Source: Leptospira sp. WS58.C1 | GTDB taxonomy: Bacteria; Spirochaetota; Leptospiria; Leptospirales; Leptospiraceae | Assembly: GCF_040833995.1 (NCBI RefSeq) | Contig: NZ_CP162137.1 | Span: forward strand, 434,001 to 498,000 | Direction of reading: 5' to 3' | DNA: 64,000 bases | Shown: positions 45,225 through 54,071 of the stretch, piece by piece | Numbering within the stretch: position 1 is the stretch's first letter | Layout: each line of letters starts with the position of its first letter | Notes under the pieces: model-generated | The model's database searches: none | The model's input: the letters and a program-made list of their open reading frames with translations, nothing else | What the model was told of the DNA's origin: nothing | Translations under genes and position numbers: made by a program

Positions 45225-45752
45225 ATGGAATTGACGATAGGTAAACCGGTGCTTTCCCCTTATAGTTTTGCAAGGATACGTTTTCAGGATTGTGATCCTT
45301 TCGGCCATTTGAATAATGCAAGGTATATGGATTACTTTTTGGAGGCTCGTTCGGAGCAGTTGAGAGAGACCGCTAATTTCGATTTTTATGAATACGGTTC
45401 TAGTTCGGGTAAATCCTGGGTGGTGAGTAAGGTGGAGACCCAATATTTGGAGCCGGTCAAACAGAATGACGTTGTGAAAATAGTGACTCGTTTGATCAGA
45501 CTGACTCCGGCCACGATCCATAATGAATACTTACTTCTAGATAAGGAAGGAAATCGTTTGAAGGCCGTTTTGAGAGCTCAGTTCTCCTTTATTGATCTTC
45601 AAAAAGGGCGTCCCGTTCGTCATGACCAAGAGATGATGTCTTTTTTAGGGAACTTCTTATTTGATGAGCCCGGTTTGGAAGATGGTTCTTTCGAAGATAG
45701 GGTAAAACAGTTGCGAAAACAAGTATCGGAGGGAAAATATTCCCAAGACTGA
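45225..45752 (+). CDS. Acyl-CoA thioesterase (hot-dog fold)
   Basis: 175 residues from the ATG at 45225 (AGGAG 7 bases upstream); an ATG at 45189 lies too close to the palindrome. The N-terminal ARIRFQDCDPFGHLNNARYMDYF is read in two parts and holds the catalytic Asp of 4HBT/YbgC-type thioesterases. Then VVSKVETQYLEPVKQNDVV. Hydrolyses acyl-CoA esters in the cytoplasm. The MarR-family gene follows after 18 bp. The operator upstream suggests induction by a fatty-acid or aromatic ligand. Confidence 0.85.
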   Translation: MELTIGKPVLSPYSFARIRFQDCDPFGHLNNARYMDYFLEARSEQLRETANFDFYEYGSSSGKSWVVSKVETQYLEPVKQNDVVKIVTRLIRLTPATIHNEYLLLDKEGNRLKAVLRAQFSFIDLQKGRPVRHDQEMMSFLGNFLFDEPGLEDGSFEDRVKQLRKQVSEGKYSQD

Positions 45753-45770
45753 TAGTCTTTTTTATCTTTT

Positions 45771-46283
45771 ATGTCCAAGAAGTCTCAAAACACTATGGCT
45801 CGGAAGTCCGAAAAATTTCCGAGCAAAGCGGATATGCTTAGCGCAGGTTTAAGTTGTGTGAACTTCAATCTGCGCAGGGCCTCTCGGGCGGTCACTCAAT
45901 TTTACGATAGAGAATTGGAGAAAGCGGGTCTTACTTCTCAAAGATTCAGTTTATTGCATACTCTTGGCGCCACTGACGGTCTTGCCCTTGCCGAATTAGC
46001 GGACCTTCTTGTTTTAGATAGAACAACTTTGATCCGTAACTTGACACCTTTGGAAGAATTAGGCTATGTCGCGGATGTTCCTTCCGAAAACAAAAGGGCT
46101 CGAAAGGTGATCTTAACCCAAAAAGGGTTGGAAGCTTTGAGGGTCGCTTATCCGATCTGGGAAGAGGCTCAGGCAGCGGTTACCGAGGCGATGGGGGAGG
46201 ACGATCTCAAAAGATTGCTGAAAAGGTTAAACTCGATCGTTCGCAAAAGGAATTTTAAAGAATTTTCCAAATCGGAAGATTGA
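45771..46283 (+). CDS. MarR-family transcriptional regulator
   Basis: 170 residues (or from an internal Met at 45795). Winged helix-turn-helix of the MarR type: TSQRFSLLHTLGATDGLALAELADLLV, read in two parts, DRTTLIRNLTPLEELGYV for the recognition helix region, and the wing DVPSENKRARKVILTQKG. A basic, disordered N-terminus precedes it. It most likely binds the palindrome at 45161-45186 and controls the thioesterase and itself. No conserved oxidant-sensing Cys pair. Confidence 0.88.
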   Translation: MSKKSQNTMARKSEKFPSKADMLSAGLSCVNFNLRRASRAVTQFYDRELEKAGLTSQRFSLLHTLGATDGLALAELADLLVLDRTTLIRNLTPLEELGYVADVPSENKRARKVILTQKGLEALRVAYPIWEEAQAAVTEAMGEDDLKRLLKRLNSIVRKRNFKEFSKSED

Positions 46284-46351
46284 AATCCGATGTTATTAGT
46301 TTATTTTTCCATATTATGGAATCCTAACATTCGAATCGGTTTCTGAGGTCA

Positions 46352-46750
46352 ATGAATAAGAACTTTTATCCTATCCTGATCATCCCCGTTGTACTGTTTT
46401 TCGCGTATTACTTCTTTTCTCCTAGTTGTGTTTCAGGCGATTGTAAAAACGGGACCGGGACCAAGATCATGTCCGGATCGTATCGTTATGACGGTAGTTT
46501 CCAAAATGGTCTAGCTCATGGAAAAGGCAAACTTATATTAGGAGGAGTGGAGTCTTACGACGGGGAATGGGATCGGGGAAATAAAGAAGGCAAAGGCACT
46601 TATAAATATGCGGATGGTACCGTTTACGAAGGTGAATGGAAAATGAATAAAAGGAACGGCTTCGGTAAATTATCCGATCCGGAAGGGAATCCGATTTTCG
46701 AAGGGCAATGGAAAGACGATATCCAGGTTCTGGCCAAAAATCCAAAATGA
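46352..46750 (+). CDS. MORN-repeat protein
   Basis: 132 residues. One N-terminal membrane segment (YPILIIPVVLFFAYYFF), two Cys (SPSCVSGDCKNG), then about four MORN repeats of the type YDGSFQNGLAHGKGKL, YDGEWDRGNKEGKGTYKY, YEGEWKMNKRNGFGKL and FEGQWKDD. GAGGTC precedes the ATG. MORN repeats bind lipids or act as spacers; the role here is unknown. The stop overlaps the start of the metallo-beta-lactamase by 4 bp. Confidence 0.85.
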   Translation: MNKNFYPILIIPVVLFFAYYFFSPSCVSGDCKNGTGTKIMSGSYRYDGSFQNGLAHGKGKLILGGVESYDGEWDRGNKEGKGTYKYADGTVYEGEWKMNKRNGFGKLSDPEGNPIFEGQWKDDIQVLAKNPK

Positions 46751-47457
46751 AATATATTAGTTTTTTCTTAATTCTATTTTCTGTTTCGATTTACGGAGAA
46801 GGACCTAAGCTCCTGGTTTCTCAGATCGGTAAAAATATTTACGTACACACTTCTTATAAACTTCTAAAAGACGGTTATTTTCCTTCTAACGGACTTTTGA
46901 TCGAAACGGGAGAAGGTGTCGTTCTCGTGGATACTGCCTGGGGAGAAGAACAAACCTTCGAACTCTTGGATTGGATCTCTAATAATCTGAAAAAGCCGGT
47001 GATTGCCGTCATTATTACCCATTTCCATGAGGATAGAGCGGGTGGGATAGATATATTAAAAAAACAAAATATTCCCTCTTATGCCGGGAAAAGAACTATT
47101 TCTATTTTGAAAGAGGAAGGTGAATCTGTTCCGGAAAAAGTCCTAAAAGACAAGGATCTATTGGTATTCGGTAAAACTAAAATTGAGACTTTTTTCCCCG
47201 GCGCAGGTCATTCTAAGGATAATTTGGTCGTCTGGCTTCCCGGATCTCGAATTTTATTCGGGGGTTGTTTGGTAAAAAGTGTCGAAGCGGATGATATCGG
47301 TAACACTAAGGACGCGGATCTCAAAGAATGGCCCAAAACCATTCGTAAGTTGGAGAAGATGTTTCCGAAAATTTCTATCATAGTTCCTGGACATCAAGCT
47401 TGGGGCGGAAGAGAGAGTTTGAAACGTACCTTGGAGTTGTTGGGAGTTTCGAAATAA
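46747..47457 (+). CDS. Subclass B1 metallo-beta-lactamase
   Basis: 236 residues, coupled to the MORN gene by a 4-bp ATGA overlap. Signal peptide of about 18 residues. All B1 zinc ligands are present: His92 and His94 with Asp96 in THFHEDRAGG, His155 in GAGHSKDN, Cys174 in FGGCLVKS and His216 in VPGHQAWGG (standard 116, 118, 120, 196, 221, 263). The GGCLVKS box is diagnostic of B1 as opposed to B2/B3 or general MBL-fold hydrolases. A periplasmic dizinc hydrolase of beta-lactams by family inference. Length and spacing match BcII-type enzymes. Confidence 0.9.
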   Translation: MKYISFFLILFSVSIYGEGPKLLVSQIGKNIYVHTSYKLLKDGYFPSNGLLIETGEGVVLVDTAWGEEQTFELLDWISNNLKKPVIAVIITHFHEDRAGGIDILKKQNIPSYAGKRTISILKEEGESVPEKVLKDKDLLVFGKTKIETFFPGAGHSKDNLVVWLPGSRILFGGCLVKSVEADDIGNTKDADLKEWPKTIRKLEKMFPKISIIVPGHQAWGGRESLKRTLELLGVSK

Positions 47458-47526
47458 ATTTTTTCATTGCGGTTCCTAACTTAACATTTAGGTTCGTTGG
47501 AATTTAAATTATTTAGGCGATCACAG

Positions 47527-48117
47527 ATGAAAGTTTATGGTACTTCCGTTTCCGGGAACTGTTATAAAATTAAACTATTGCTTCATTTATTGAAAATCCC
47601 TTATGAATGGATCGAGACCGACACCAGAAAGGGCGAGACCAGGACTCCGGAATTTCTTCTTAAAAATCCCGTAGGGAAAGTACCTCTCTTGGAATTGGAC
47701 TCCGGGGATTTTCTTTCCGAGTCGAACGCGATCTTATACTTCTTAGCTAATGAAAGTAGTTTCTTTCCGGAAGATCTTTTAGTCCAATCTAGAATATTAC
47801 AATGGATGTTCTTTGAACAATATAGTCACGAGCCATATATTGCCGTTAATCGCTGGTTGATCCATTTTCAAAATAAAAAGGATGACCCAAGGATCCCTGG
47901 AAATCATACGAAAGGATTGGAGGCTCTTAAGATCATGGATGATCATCTTGTTAAGAATCAATATTTCGGCTTTGAGAAGCCGAGCATTGCTGATATTTCC
48001 CTCTTTGCATATACACATGTGGCGGAAGAAGGTCATTTTCCTGTTTCGGATTTTCCGAACTTATGCTCTTGGATAAAAAGGGTCAGAGAGCTCCGGGATT
48101 TTATTCCGATATACTAA
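47527..48117 (+). CDS. Glutathione S-transferase-family protein
   Basis: 196 residues from the ATG at 47527 (AGGCGA 7 bases upstream). N-terminal thioredoxin-like domain: VYGTSVSGNCYKIKLLL, NPVGKVPLLEL with the cis-Pro loop and FLSESNAILYFL with the glutathione-binding ES motif. The all-helical C-terminal domain ends near IADISLFAYTHVAEEG. Leptospira makes no known glutathione of its own as far as I recall, so the thiol cofactor is uncertain. Cytoplasmic. Confidence 0.88.
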   Translation: MKVYGTSVSGNCYKIKLLLHLLKIPYEWIETDTRKGETRTPEFLLKNPVGKVPLLELDSGDFLSESNAILYFLANESSFFPEDLLVQSRILQWMFFEQYSHEPYIAVNRWLIHFQNKKDDPRIPGNHTKGLEALKIMDDHLVKNQYFGFEKPSIADISLFAYTHVAEEGHFPVSDFPNLCSWIKRVRELRDFIPIY

Positions 48118-48251
48118 GGATTTATATTGAAAAGTGTACGTTTCAAGACGGGGAGAAGCGTGAGTATGCTTTTCTAAATTCTCCTTGATTCCTTACTTTT
48201 GGTTTCCATATTCTACCGTTAAGATTCGGCCGATCCGATCCCGGCGAAAAA

Positions 48252-48785
48252 ATGACGAAATACCCTCTTTCTAAGATTTATCTAACGTGCGGAATCGCGG
48301 TTATTGTTATTGTTTTCGGGATTTTTCTATATTCTTTCCTCCGGAACGGTTCGGGTGTTCCGGTCTTTACGGATCGTTTCGAGTTTAAGAACCTAACAAG
48401 GGCAGAGGCGGAGAAGTTTGGGGTCTTAGGTATTCCCAATGGTGTAACGAATTACTTTATCAAACGTTGCGGTTATAAAGAATCTTGGGTGGTTTATTCC
48501 AAATATAAGGTAGAAAGTTCCGAGTTCAGGAAGTCGCTCTTGGAACGATTCAAAAACCATCCAGGGTTGAACCGCAGATTCGATTCTTATCCAAAGGATT
48601 GGCCTGAAAATTTTGATCAGGGAAATTGTAAACCGGACTGGTGGGAACCTTGTCCCAATGGATTTTGGGCGGAAATTTTCAAGGATATCCCTGTTGTATC
48701 TCATAAAGACAAAGACGGGTTTTATCTTTGCGAAAGCGGCAAGGAACTTAGATGGTTCGTTTTTCATTTTAGAAATATCCTATAA
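48252..48785 (+). CDS. Membrane-anchored protein, unknown
   Basis: 177 residues with one N-terminal transmembrane anchor (VIVIVFGIFLYSFL) and an outer domain with six Cys (RCGYKES, NCKPDW, CPNGFW, YLCESG and others), likely disulfide-bonded. No family recognised. It is followed 11 bp later by an RDD protein and probably co-transcribed. Confidence 0.6.
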   Translation: MTKYPLSKIYLTCGIAVIVIVFGIFLYSFLRNGSGVPVFTDRFEFKNLTRAEAEKFGVLGIPNGVTNYFIKRCGYKESWVVYSKYKVESSEFRKSLLERFKNHPGLNRRFDSYPKDWPENFDQGNCKPDWWEPCPNGFWAEIFKDIPVVSHKDKDGFYLCESGKELRWFVFHFRNIL

Positions 48786-48796
48786 CTATCTCGCAG

Positions 48797-49390
48797 ATGA
48801 AGAGTATATTCAAAAAAATTGATATTGAAGAAAGACATTTGGTTTACGCAAGTTTGAGCAGGCGGGTTTATGCTCAATTCCTGGATTTTTTGATCTTATG
48901 TCCTGTTTTAATCCCGCAAGTCCTTGTTTTTTATTACCATAATAAAATGGTATACGCGGTGTTTCCGTTCTATACCGCCTTACATTCCCTCCTGTATATA
49001 GGGTATAGATTCGTGATGCACGCCTTATTCGGTAGGACGTTTGGTAAGGCCTTTGCGGGGATAATCGTTACCGATTCGAACAAAGGGCGTTTAGGTTGGG
49101 GTAGATCTTTTATCAGGATCTTGCCCGAACTTGCTTTGTCATTAGTAACTATCGTGAGTGCAGTGTATGATTCTAGGATTTTCATGGAACACCAGGCTGA
49201 AATGGAAGGTCTGCCATTGGCAGGCGTTCATAGGATCTTGAATAAATGGAATCCTTTGGATAATTTTACCTTTTGGGATTCGATCGTATATTATGGGATT
49301 TCGTTGATTTATATCTTCTTTTCTCACAAAAGGACGGCATTACACGACCTTTTTGCAGGGACCAGGGTATTTCGTTATAGAGCGGAATGA
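48797..49390 (+). CDS. RDD-family membrane protein
   Basis: 197 residues. The RDD signature is present: SRRVYAQFLDFLIL in the first segment, YRFVMHALFGRTFGKAFAGI in the second, and RTALHDLFAGTRV near the end. About four transmembrane segments. RDD proteins are small, possibly transport-related membrane proteins of unknown exact role. Confidence 0.8.
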   Translation: MKSIFKKIDIEERHLVYASLSRRVYAQFLDFLILCPVLIPQVLVFYYHNKMVYAVFPFYTALHSLLYIGYRFVMHALFGRTFGKAFAGIIVTDSNKGRLGWGRSFIRILPELALSLVTIVSAVYDSRIFMEHQAEMEGLPLAGVHRILNKWNPLDNFTFWDSIVYYGISLIYIFFSHKRTALHDLFAGTRVFRYRAE

Positions 49391-49435
49391 CGATATATGG
49401 CCGAATAATGAAATAAATTTCCTTTCTACAATCTC

Positions 49436-49463
49436 TTGACTCATATTCCGTAAATGTTATACT
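49436..49463 (+). promoter_or_regulatory. Strong promoter, probably leaderless, for the amidohydrolase
   Basis: TTGACT at 49436-49441 and TATACT at 49458-49463 with a 16-base spacer. The ATG at 49470 begins 6 bases after the -10, at the expected initiation point, so the mRNA would have no leader and no Shine-Dalgarno. Confidence 0.7.
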
Positions 49464-49469
49464 ACAAAA

Positions 49470-50228
49470 ATGCGGATCTTCGATTCTCACTTCCATATCA
49501 TAGATCCAAGATTTCCTTTGGTGCCAAATCACGGTTTTTTGCCCGAACCCTTTACGGTTTCGGACTATAATAAACAAGCGGATTGGCTCAGGATCAAAGG
49601 AGGTGCAGTCGTTTCCGGTTCTTTTCAGGCGTTCGATCAGACTTACTTATTGGATGCGCTTTCCGTATTAGGAAAAAATTATGTAGGTGTGACCCAGCTT
49701 CCTGCAAACACTAAGGATTCCGAAATTTTATCTCTTCATAAATCGGGAGTGAGGGCAGTACGATTTAACGTAAGAAGGGGGGGGTCTGAGGAAATTTCCA
49801 AGATCAAGGAGATGGGAGCCCGAGTCTATGATATAGCCGGTTGGCATGTGGAATTGTATATTGATGCCAAAGAGATCGACGAATTTTTGGAAGAAGTCTT
49901 ATTGTCCCTACCTAAGGTTTCAATAGATCATTTAGGATTATCTAAACAAGGATTTTCCACTACTTTAAGATTGGTGGAGAAAGGAGTAAGAGTCAAGGCT
50001 ACAGGTTTCGGACGGACCAATATGGATATAAGATCGGCCCTAGCGGATATTTCAGATATCAATCCGGATGCCCTGATGTTCGGGACGGATCTTCCTTCCA
50101 CTCGTTCTCCTGCTCCTTTTACCGAAGAGGATCTACATCTCGTAACGGAAACTTTCGATGGAGAATTATTACAAAAAGTATTATATACGAATGCTCTAGA
50201 GTTTTACGGCGTAAACGTAAAAGTATAA
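49470..50228 (+). CDS. Amidohydrolase-family metal-dependent hydrolase
   Basis: 252 residues. The N-terminal MRIFDSHFHIIDPRFP is the metal-binding HxH of the amidohydrolase superfamily, of the 2-pyrone-4,6-dicarboxylate lactonase-like group. Then GVRAVRFNVRRGG, KVSIDHLGLS with a conserved His, and FGTDLPSTRSPAPF with the metal-binding Asp. Probable lactone or amide hydrolase in the cytoplasm; the substrate is unknown. Served by its own promoter. Confidence 0.82.
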   Translation: MRIFDSHFHIIDPRFPLVPNHGFLPEPFTVSDYNKQADWLRIKGGAVVSGSFQAFDQTYLLDALSVLGKNYVGVTQLPANTKDSEILSLHKSGVRAVRFNVRRGGSEEISKIKEMGARVYDIAGWHVELYIDAKEIDEFLEEVLLSLPKVSIDHLGLSKQGFSTTLRLVEKGVRVKATGFGRTNMDIRSALADISDINPDALMFGTDLPSTRSPAPFTEEDLHLVTETFDGELLQKVLYTNALEFYGVNVKV

Positions 50229-50255
50229 GAGCCCGTCCCAAAAGATCAGGCTCTT
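50227..50255. other. Hairpin after the amidohydrolase gene
   Basis: AAGAGCC at 50227-50233 pairs with GGCTCTT at 50249-50255 over a 15-base loop, between convergent genes. No T-run follows, so termination is only possible. Confidence 0.4.
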
Positions 50256-50308
50256 GAAGTCCGCGACTTGGTATTGAACGATAACCTATATTTGGGGTAG
50301 ACTGTAAT

Positions 50309-51124
50309 TTATTCTTTTTTAAAGATCCGATCCGCTATCCTTTTAACGATCCAAGAGGGAAATATTTTCGTAGAATAATAATGTGCCTGATTCATAAATC
50401 CCGGGACGGATCTTTTGGTCTCGTTTTGGATCGCGTTAAATGCAACCTTGGCCACATCTTTCGGATCCATCGCGATAGAGTAGGCAAGATTTCCTAACGA
50501 TCCCTTTTTGTTTTCTTTATGAATTCCTGCTACGGAAAGAAAGTTTGTCTTAGTGGTTCCCGGATATAAGATCCCAAGTTTGACCCTATAAGGAGAAAGT
50601 TCCGCAGCCAATGCTTCCGAAAAACTAACCACATACGCTTTGCTAGCTGCATAAGCCGCCATATAGGATAGAGGCTGCAAAGAAGCTGTAGATGCAACGT
50701 TCAATATAAAACCGTTTTTACGTTCGATCATTCTTTTAGAAAATTCGTTGGAAAGTCTGGTAACTGCATTCACGTTTAGTAAAAGCATGGAATCCACTTT
50801 TTCCGGAGAAAGTTCCCAGGATTTTCCCCAAAGCCCGAATCCCGCATTATTGACCAGGACATCTACTTCTAAATTCAGTTTGGAGATCCATTTTAGAATT
50901 TTAGGAATACTTTCTGTTTGAGTTAGATCCGCTTCTAAGGTTTCTAATTTTCCGGAAGGGTTTACGTCTTTGCATTCTTTATGCAGAAGTTTTAATTCTT
51001 CTTTGGAAATGCTGACCACTAGTACTTGATAACCTTGTTTGTATAATAGGAGAGAAAGTTCTTTACCAATTCCGGAAGAACCTCCGGTAATGAGCGCTGT
51101 TTTTTGATTGATGTTCGTTTTCAT
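50309..51124 (-). CDS. Short-chain dehydrogenase/reductase
   Basis: 271 residues, classical SDR. TALITGGSSGIGKELSLLL is the nucleotide-binding loop, NNAGFGLWG, the catalytic Ser in LNVASTASLQ and YAASKAYVVSF with the catalytic Tyr-Lys pair follow. The C-terminus is basic (IVKRIADRIFKKE). Possibly acts on lipid or ketone substrates; not predictable. Monocistronic on the minus strand. Confidence 0.9.
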   Translation of the reverse strand: MKTNINQKTALITGGSSGIGKELSLLLYKQGYQVLVVSISKEELKLLHKECKDVNPSGKLETLEADLTQTESIPKILKWISKLNLEVDVLVNNAGFGLWGKSWELSPEKVDSMLLLNVNAVTRLSNEFSKRMIERKNGFILNVASTASLQPLSYMAAYAASKAYVVSFSEALAAELSPYRVKLGILYPGTTKTNFLSVAGIHKENKKGSLGNLAYSIAMDPKDVAKVAFNAIQNETKRSVPGFMNQAHYYSTKIFPSWIVKRIADRIFKKE

Positions 51125-51239
51125 TTAATTTCCTTTTCGATTTCGCAATAGATCCCCTAAGTTCTGAAATCTGTCAAAGCCTTTCAAAACCTGAAAAATC
51201 TAGCTTGCTCCATGGAAAAAGGAACTTAGAGTTTCCGGA

Positions 51240-51872
51240 ATGTCTCCTTTATTCCAACCGTTAAAAACATATTTGGATGCAAAACTTTCTTTGGTCGATA
51301 AGATCACTAAGGAAAGAAAGGCGGTACTTTCTTCGTTGGCGGATTCTATTCTCCAATCTTTTGAGAACAAACAAAAAGCGAATTTAGTATTTATATGCAC
51401 TCATAATTCGAGAAGGAGCCAGATCGCTCAGGCATTCGCAGCAAGCATTCCTCATTATTTTGATTTTCCCGGGATCAAATCTTTTTCCGGGGGAACGAGT
51501 ATCACCGAGCTACATCCGAATGTAGTAAACGTTTTAGGAAATTGCGGATTTCGTTTGGAGAACCAAGGCCCCCCTCGCAATCCTAAATATTCAATTTGGT
51601 GGGCGGATGGGACTCCTGCTTTAACCGCTTATTCCAAAAAATTCCAAGATGCTCCGAATCCTGTCTCCGAGTTCATTGCGGTTTTGGTTTGTTCCCAAGC
51701 GGATGAATCCTGCCCCTATGTTCCGGGAGCGGAAGCAAGGATCTCTCTTCCATTCGAAGATCCTAAAATTGCTGACGATTCCGAAAATCCGTTAGAGAAA
51801 TATATGCAAACTTGCGATCAGATCTCTTCCGAACTTCTTTATACTTTCCGGGAAGTAAAACGGAAACTTTGA
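51240..51872 (+). CDS. Low-molecular-weight phosphatase/arsenate-reductase-like protein
   Basis: 210 residues. A helical extension of about 45 residues precedes the P-loop VFICTHNSRRSQIAQAF, a CX5R motif of the low-molecular-weight tyrosine phosphatase and thioredoxin-linked arsenate reductase fold. Late Cys residues (LVCSQADESCPYVPG) could be the resolving pair as in ArsC-type enzymes. The long N-terminal extension and extra 40 residues in the middle differ from the minimal fold. Substrate: phosphotyrosine or arsenate, unresolved. Confidence 0.75.
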   Translation: MSPLFQPLKTYLDAKLSLVDKITKERKAVLSSLADSILQSFENKQKANLVFICTHNSRRSQIAQAFAASIPHYFDFPGIKSFSGGTSITELHPNVVNVLGNCGFRLENQGPPRNPKYSIWWADGTPALTAYSKKFQDAPNPVSEFIAVLVCSQADESCPYVPGAEARISLPFEDPKIADDSENPLEKYMQTCDQISSELLYTFREVKRKL

Positions 51873-51946
51873 GATTCTTTAGGTTCTTGTAGGAATTCCT
51901 ATATTTATAGTTTGCCAGATCGTTTCTCTCTGTAGAATTAATATTT

Positions 51947-52693
51947 ATGACGGTTCGTAATGAAGAAGATCTGAAAGCATTAAAAAGAGTAGGCAGAATT
52001 ACTGCCGAGACTTTGGTCAAGATGAGAGAAGCTGCTAAGCCGGGGATCAGCACCAAAGAACTGGACCGTATCGCTCATTCTTATTTCTCTAAGTTCGGAG
52101 CGAAAAGTGCTCCCCAACTCATGTACAAATTTCCCGGTAACACATGTATCAGCTTGAATACTGAGATTGCTCATGGAATTCCAAACGATCGTATTTTGAA
52201 AGAAGGGGACCTATTGAATCTAGATGTTTCTTTGGAATTAAACGGGTATTTTGCAGACACCGGTTATACTTTAATAGTTGGTCAAGATGAGAAAGGTTTA
52301 ACCAAATTATTGGATGTCTCTTCAGAAGCGTTAAAACGTGCTCTTTCGGGAGTAAGAACGGGACAAAAACTGAACTCTATCGGCAAAACCATAGAGAATA
52401 CTGCAAAGAGGAATGGATACAAGGTGATCCGGACCTTATGCGGACATGGAGTGGGAAAATCTCTCCACGAAGAACCATTCAATATTTGTAATTATTACGA
52501 GCCTAGAGATAAGCGAATTTTAAGATCGGGGCAGGTCATCGCGGTGGAAACTTTCGTTTCAACCGGAGCCGAAGATTTTGTAGAAGGATCGGATGGATGG
52601 ACTTTAAAAACTCCTGACGGTTCGTTTACTGCTCAGTTTGAACATTCAGTAGTTGTTACGGACTTCGGACCTATTATACTTACAGCGGCATAA
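51947..52693 (+). CDS. map: Methionine aminopeptidase, type I
   Basis: 248 residues, normal length. Metal ligands: Asp in LDVSLELNGYFADTGYT (two), His in CGHGVGKSLHEEP, Glu in VAVETFVSTGAEDF and Glu in FEHSVVVTD. It removes the initiating methionine from new proteins. No Shine-Dalgarno is obvious; the ATG follows an AT-rich TAGAATTAATATTT stretch, which resembles a leaderless arrangement. A second membrane gene starts 7 bp after the stop. Confidence 0.95.
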   Translation: MTVRNEEDLKALKRVGRITAETLVKMREAAKPGISTKELDRIAHSYFSKFGAKSAPQLMYKFPGNTCISLNTEIAHGIPNDRILKEGDLLNLDVSLELNGYFADTGYTLIVGQDEKGLTKLLDVSSEALKRALSGVRTGQKLNSIGKTIENTAKRNGYKVIRTLCGHGVGKSLHEEPFNICNYYEPRDKRILRSGQVIAVETFVSTGAEDFVEGSDGWTLKTPDGSFTAQFEHSVVVTDFGPIILTAA

Positions 52694-52700
52694 AAAACAG

Positions 52701-53231
52701 ATGATTACCATAATTTTGAACGTAATACCTATCCTGATCTTCATTCTAGTATTTGCTCTTTCTATTTGGGATAGAAAGCAGAAAGAAACTTTTTCCAAAA
52801 AAAATTTCGGTTCCTTCTTCCCGGCTATTTTGTCCGGAGAATTAAAGTCGGATTTGAATTCGGCCTCTTCTCAATTCGGCAAAGCAGGATATGTTGTCCA
52901 AGCAGTAGGGGAAAAACTTCTGTTTCAAAACGCTTCTCAATTGGCAAAACATAGAAATTGGTTATGGTCTTTCGGTTATGCCGAGAAGGCGGAGAACGGC
53001 TCCATCCAATATAAATTGTTCATTAATATAGGTTCTGTGATGACTGTTCCTGCGGCCTTATTCGTGGTAGTGTTCTATGGTATGCTAGTGCAGAATAATA
53101 TTCCACAAGAACAGGTTTCTATAGCCCCTTACTTTTTCTTAGGATTCGCATTTTTTTTCGCGATTTCCAGTTTTATCTCCCAAACGATTAAAGAGAGAAG
53201 TTTCCTTAAAAAAATTCTCTCACAAAATTAA
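52701..53231 (+). CDS. Membrane protein, unknown
   Basis: 176 residues from the ATG at 52701, right after map. Three transmembrane segments: one N-terminal (ILNVIPILIFILVFALSIW), and two near the end (MTVPAALFVVVFYGML and YFFLGFAFFFAISSF). The middle, with SSQFGKAGYVVQAVGEKLLF, is soluble. No family recognised. A BASS-like transporter starts 3 bp after the stop. Confidence 0.65.
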   Translation: MITIILNVIPILIFILVFALSIWDRKQKETFSKKNFGSFFPAILSGELKSDLNSASSQFGKAGYVVQAVGEKLLFQNASQLAKHRNWLWSFGYAEKAENGSIQYKLFINIGSVMTVPAALFVVVFYGMLVQNNIPQEQVSIAPYFFLGFAFFFAISSFISQTIKERSFLKKILSQN

Positions 53232-53234
53232 AAA

Positions 53235-54071
53235 ATGTTAATACGAATCGCACTCATTCTTCTGTCCCTTTCTTCTATGTACGGTTTGGGACTAAGGATA
53301 GAAAAAAAAGAGCTGGGTTCCTGGGCTAAATTTGTTCCGATCCTTATATTCGCATTCTTTTGGAATTTCGTGATACTTCCTGTTTTCGTTTTTTTTGCCG
53401 GAAAATTTTTGGGCGTTTCCGAACTTACCTTTACGGCAATTTTTCTTTGTGCTGCTTCTCCGGGGGGAGCTTCAGGAGGGCTGTTCGTATTAAGGGCAAA
53501 GGGCAATCCTGCGTTAGGCGGAATCCTGATTGCACTATTGAACGGGGCAAATACGGTCCTCACACCCTTAATCTTTTCCATTTACCAAGGCGATTCCGGA
53601 TTCAACTTCGATCTGTTCTTAAAACTTTTTTTGATTGGGACTTTTTTGCAGGGATTGCCCTTACTTTTAGGATTTTTGAGTAAATACTTCTTCCCTAAAA
53701 TTTTCGATCCGATTGCTCCTTGGGTAGAAAGATTCAGCACTTTCTGTTTGGTATTATCGATCTTACTCTTGATCTTTCAGTACGGAGAATATGCGCTAAG
53801 CCTGGGTTGGCTGGTGTGGATCGCTGCCTGCGTAGCTGTCTGTTTTTCCCTCCTTCCTGGGATCTTTTTATTGAATTCCACCCAGGAAGTCAAAGCTTCC
53901 TTGTCTATGGTTTCCGCGATCAGAAGTTTATCCTTGGCCCTACTTCTTGCGGAACTTCATATCAAACAAAGTGAGACCTTACTTACTATTCTTATGTACG
54001 GGACTGTAATGTATTTATTGAGTGCAATTGCAGCTGAATTTTGGAATGGAAAGAAGAAGATCCAAATATGA
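53235..54071 (+). CDS. BASS-like (bile acid:sodium symporter family) transporter
   Basis: 278 residues with about ten hydrophobic segments. The segment IFLCAASPGGASGGLF resembles the conserved PGG region of bile acid:sodium symporter and related arsenite-carrier-like permeases. LGGILIALLNGANTVLTP follows. Substrate unknown. It overlaps the downstream phosphoesterase by 4 bp (ATGA) and starts 3 bp after the upstream membrane gene. Confidence 0.65.
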   Translation: MLIRIALILLSLSSMYGLGLRIEKKELGSWAKFVPILIFAFFWNFVILPVFVFFAGKFLGVSELTFTAIFLCAASPGGASGGLFVLRAKGNPALGGILIALLNGANTVLTPLIFSIYQGDSGFNFDLFLKLFLIGTFLQGLPLLLGFLSKYFFPKIFDPIAPWVERFSTFCLVLSILLLIFQYGEYALSLGWLVWIAACVAVCFSLLPGIFLLNSTQEVKASLSMVSAIRSLSLALLLAELHIKQSETLLTILMYGTVMYLLSAIAAEFWNGKKKIQI

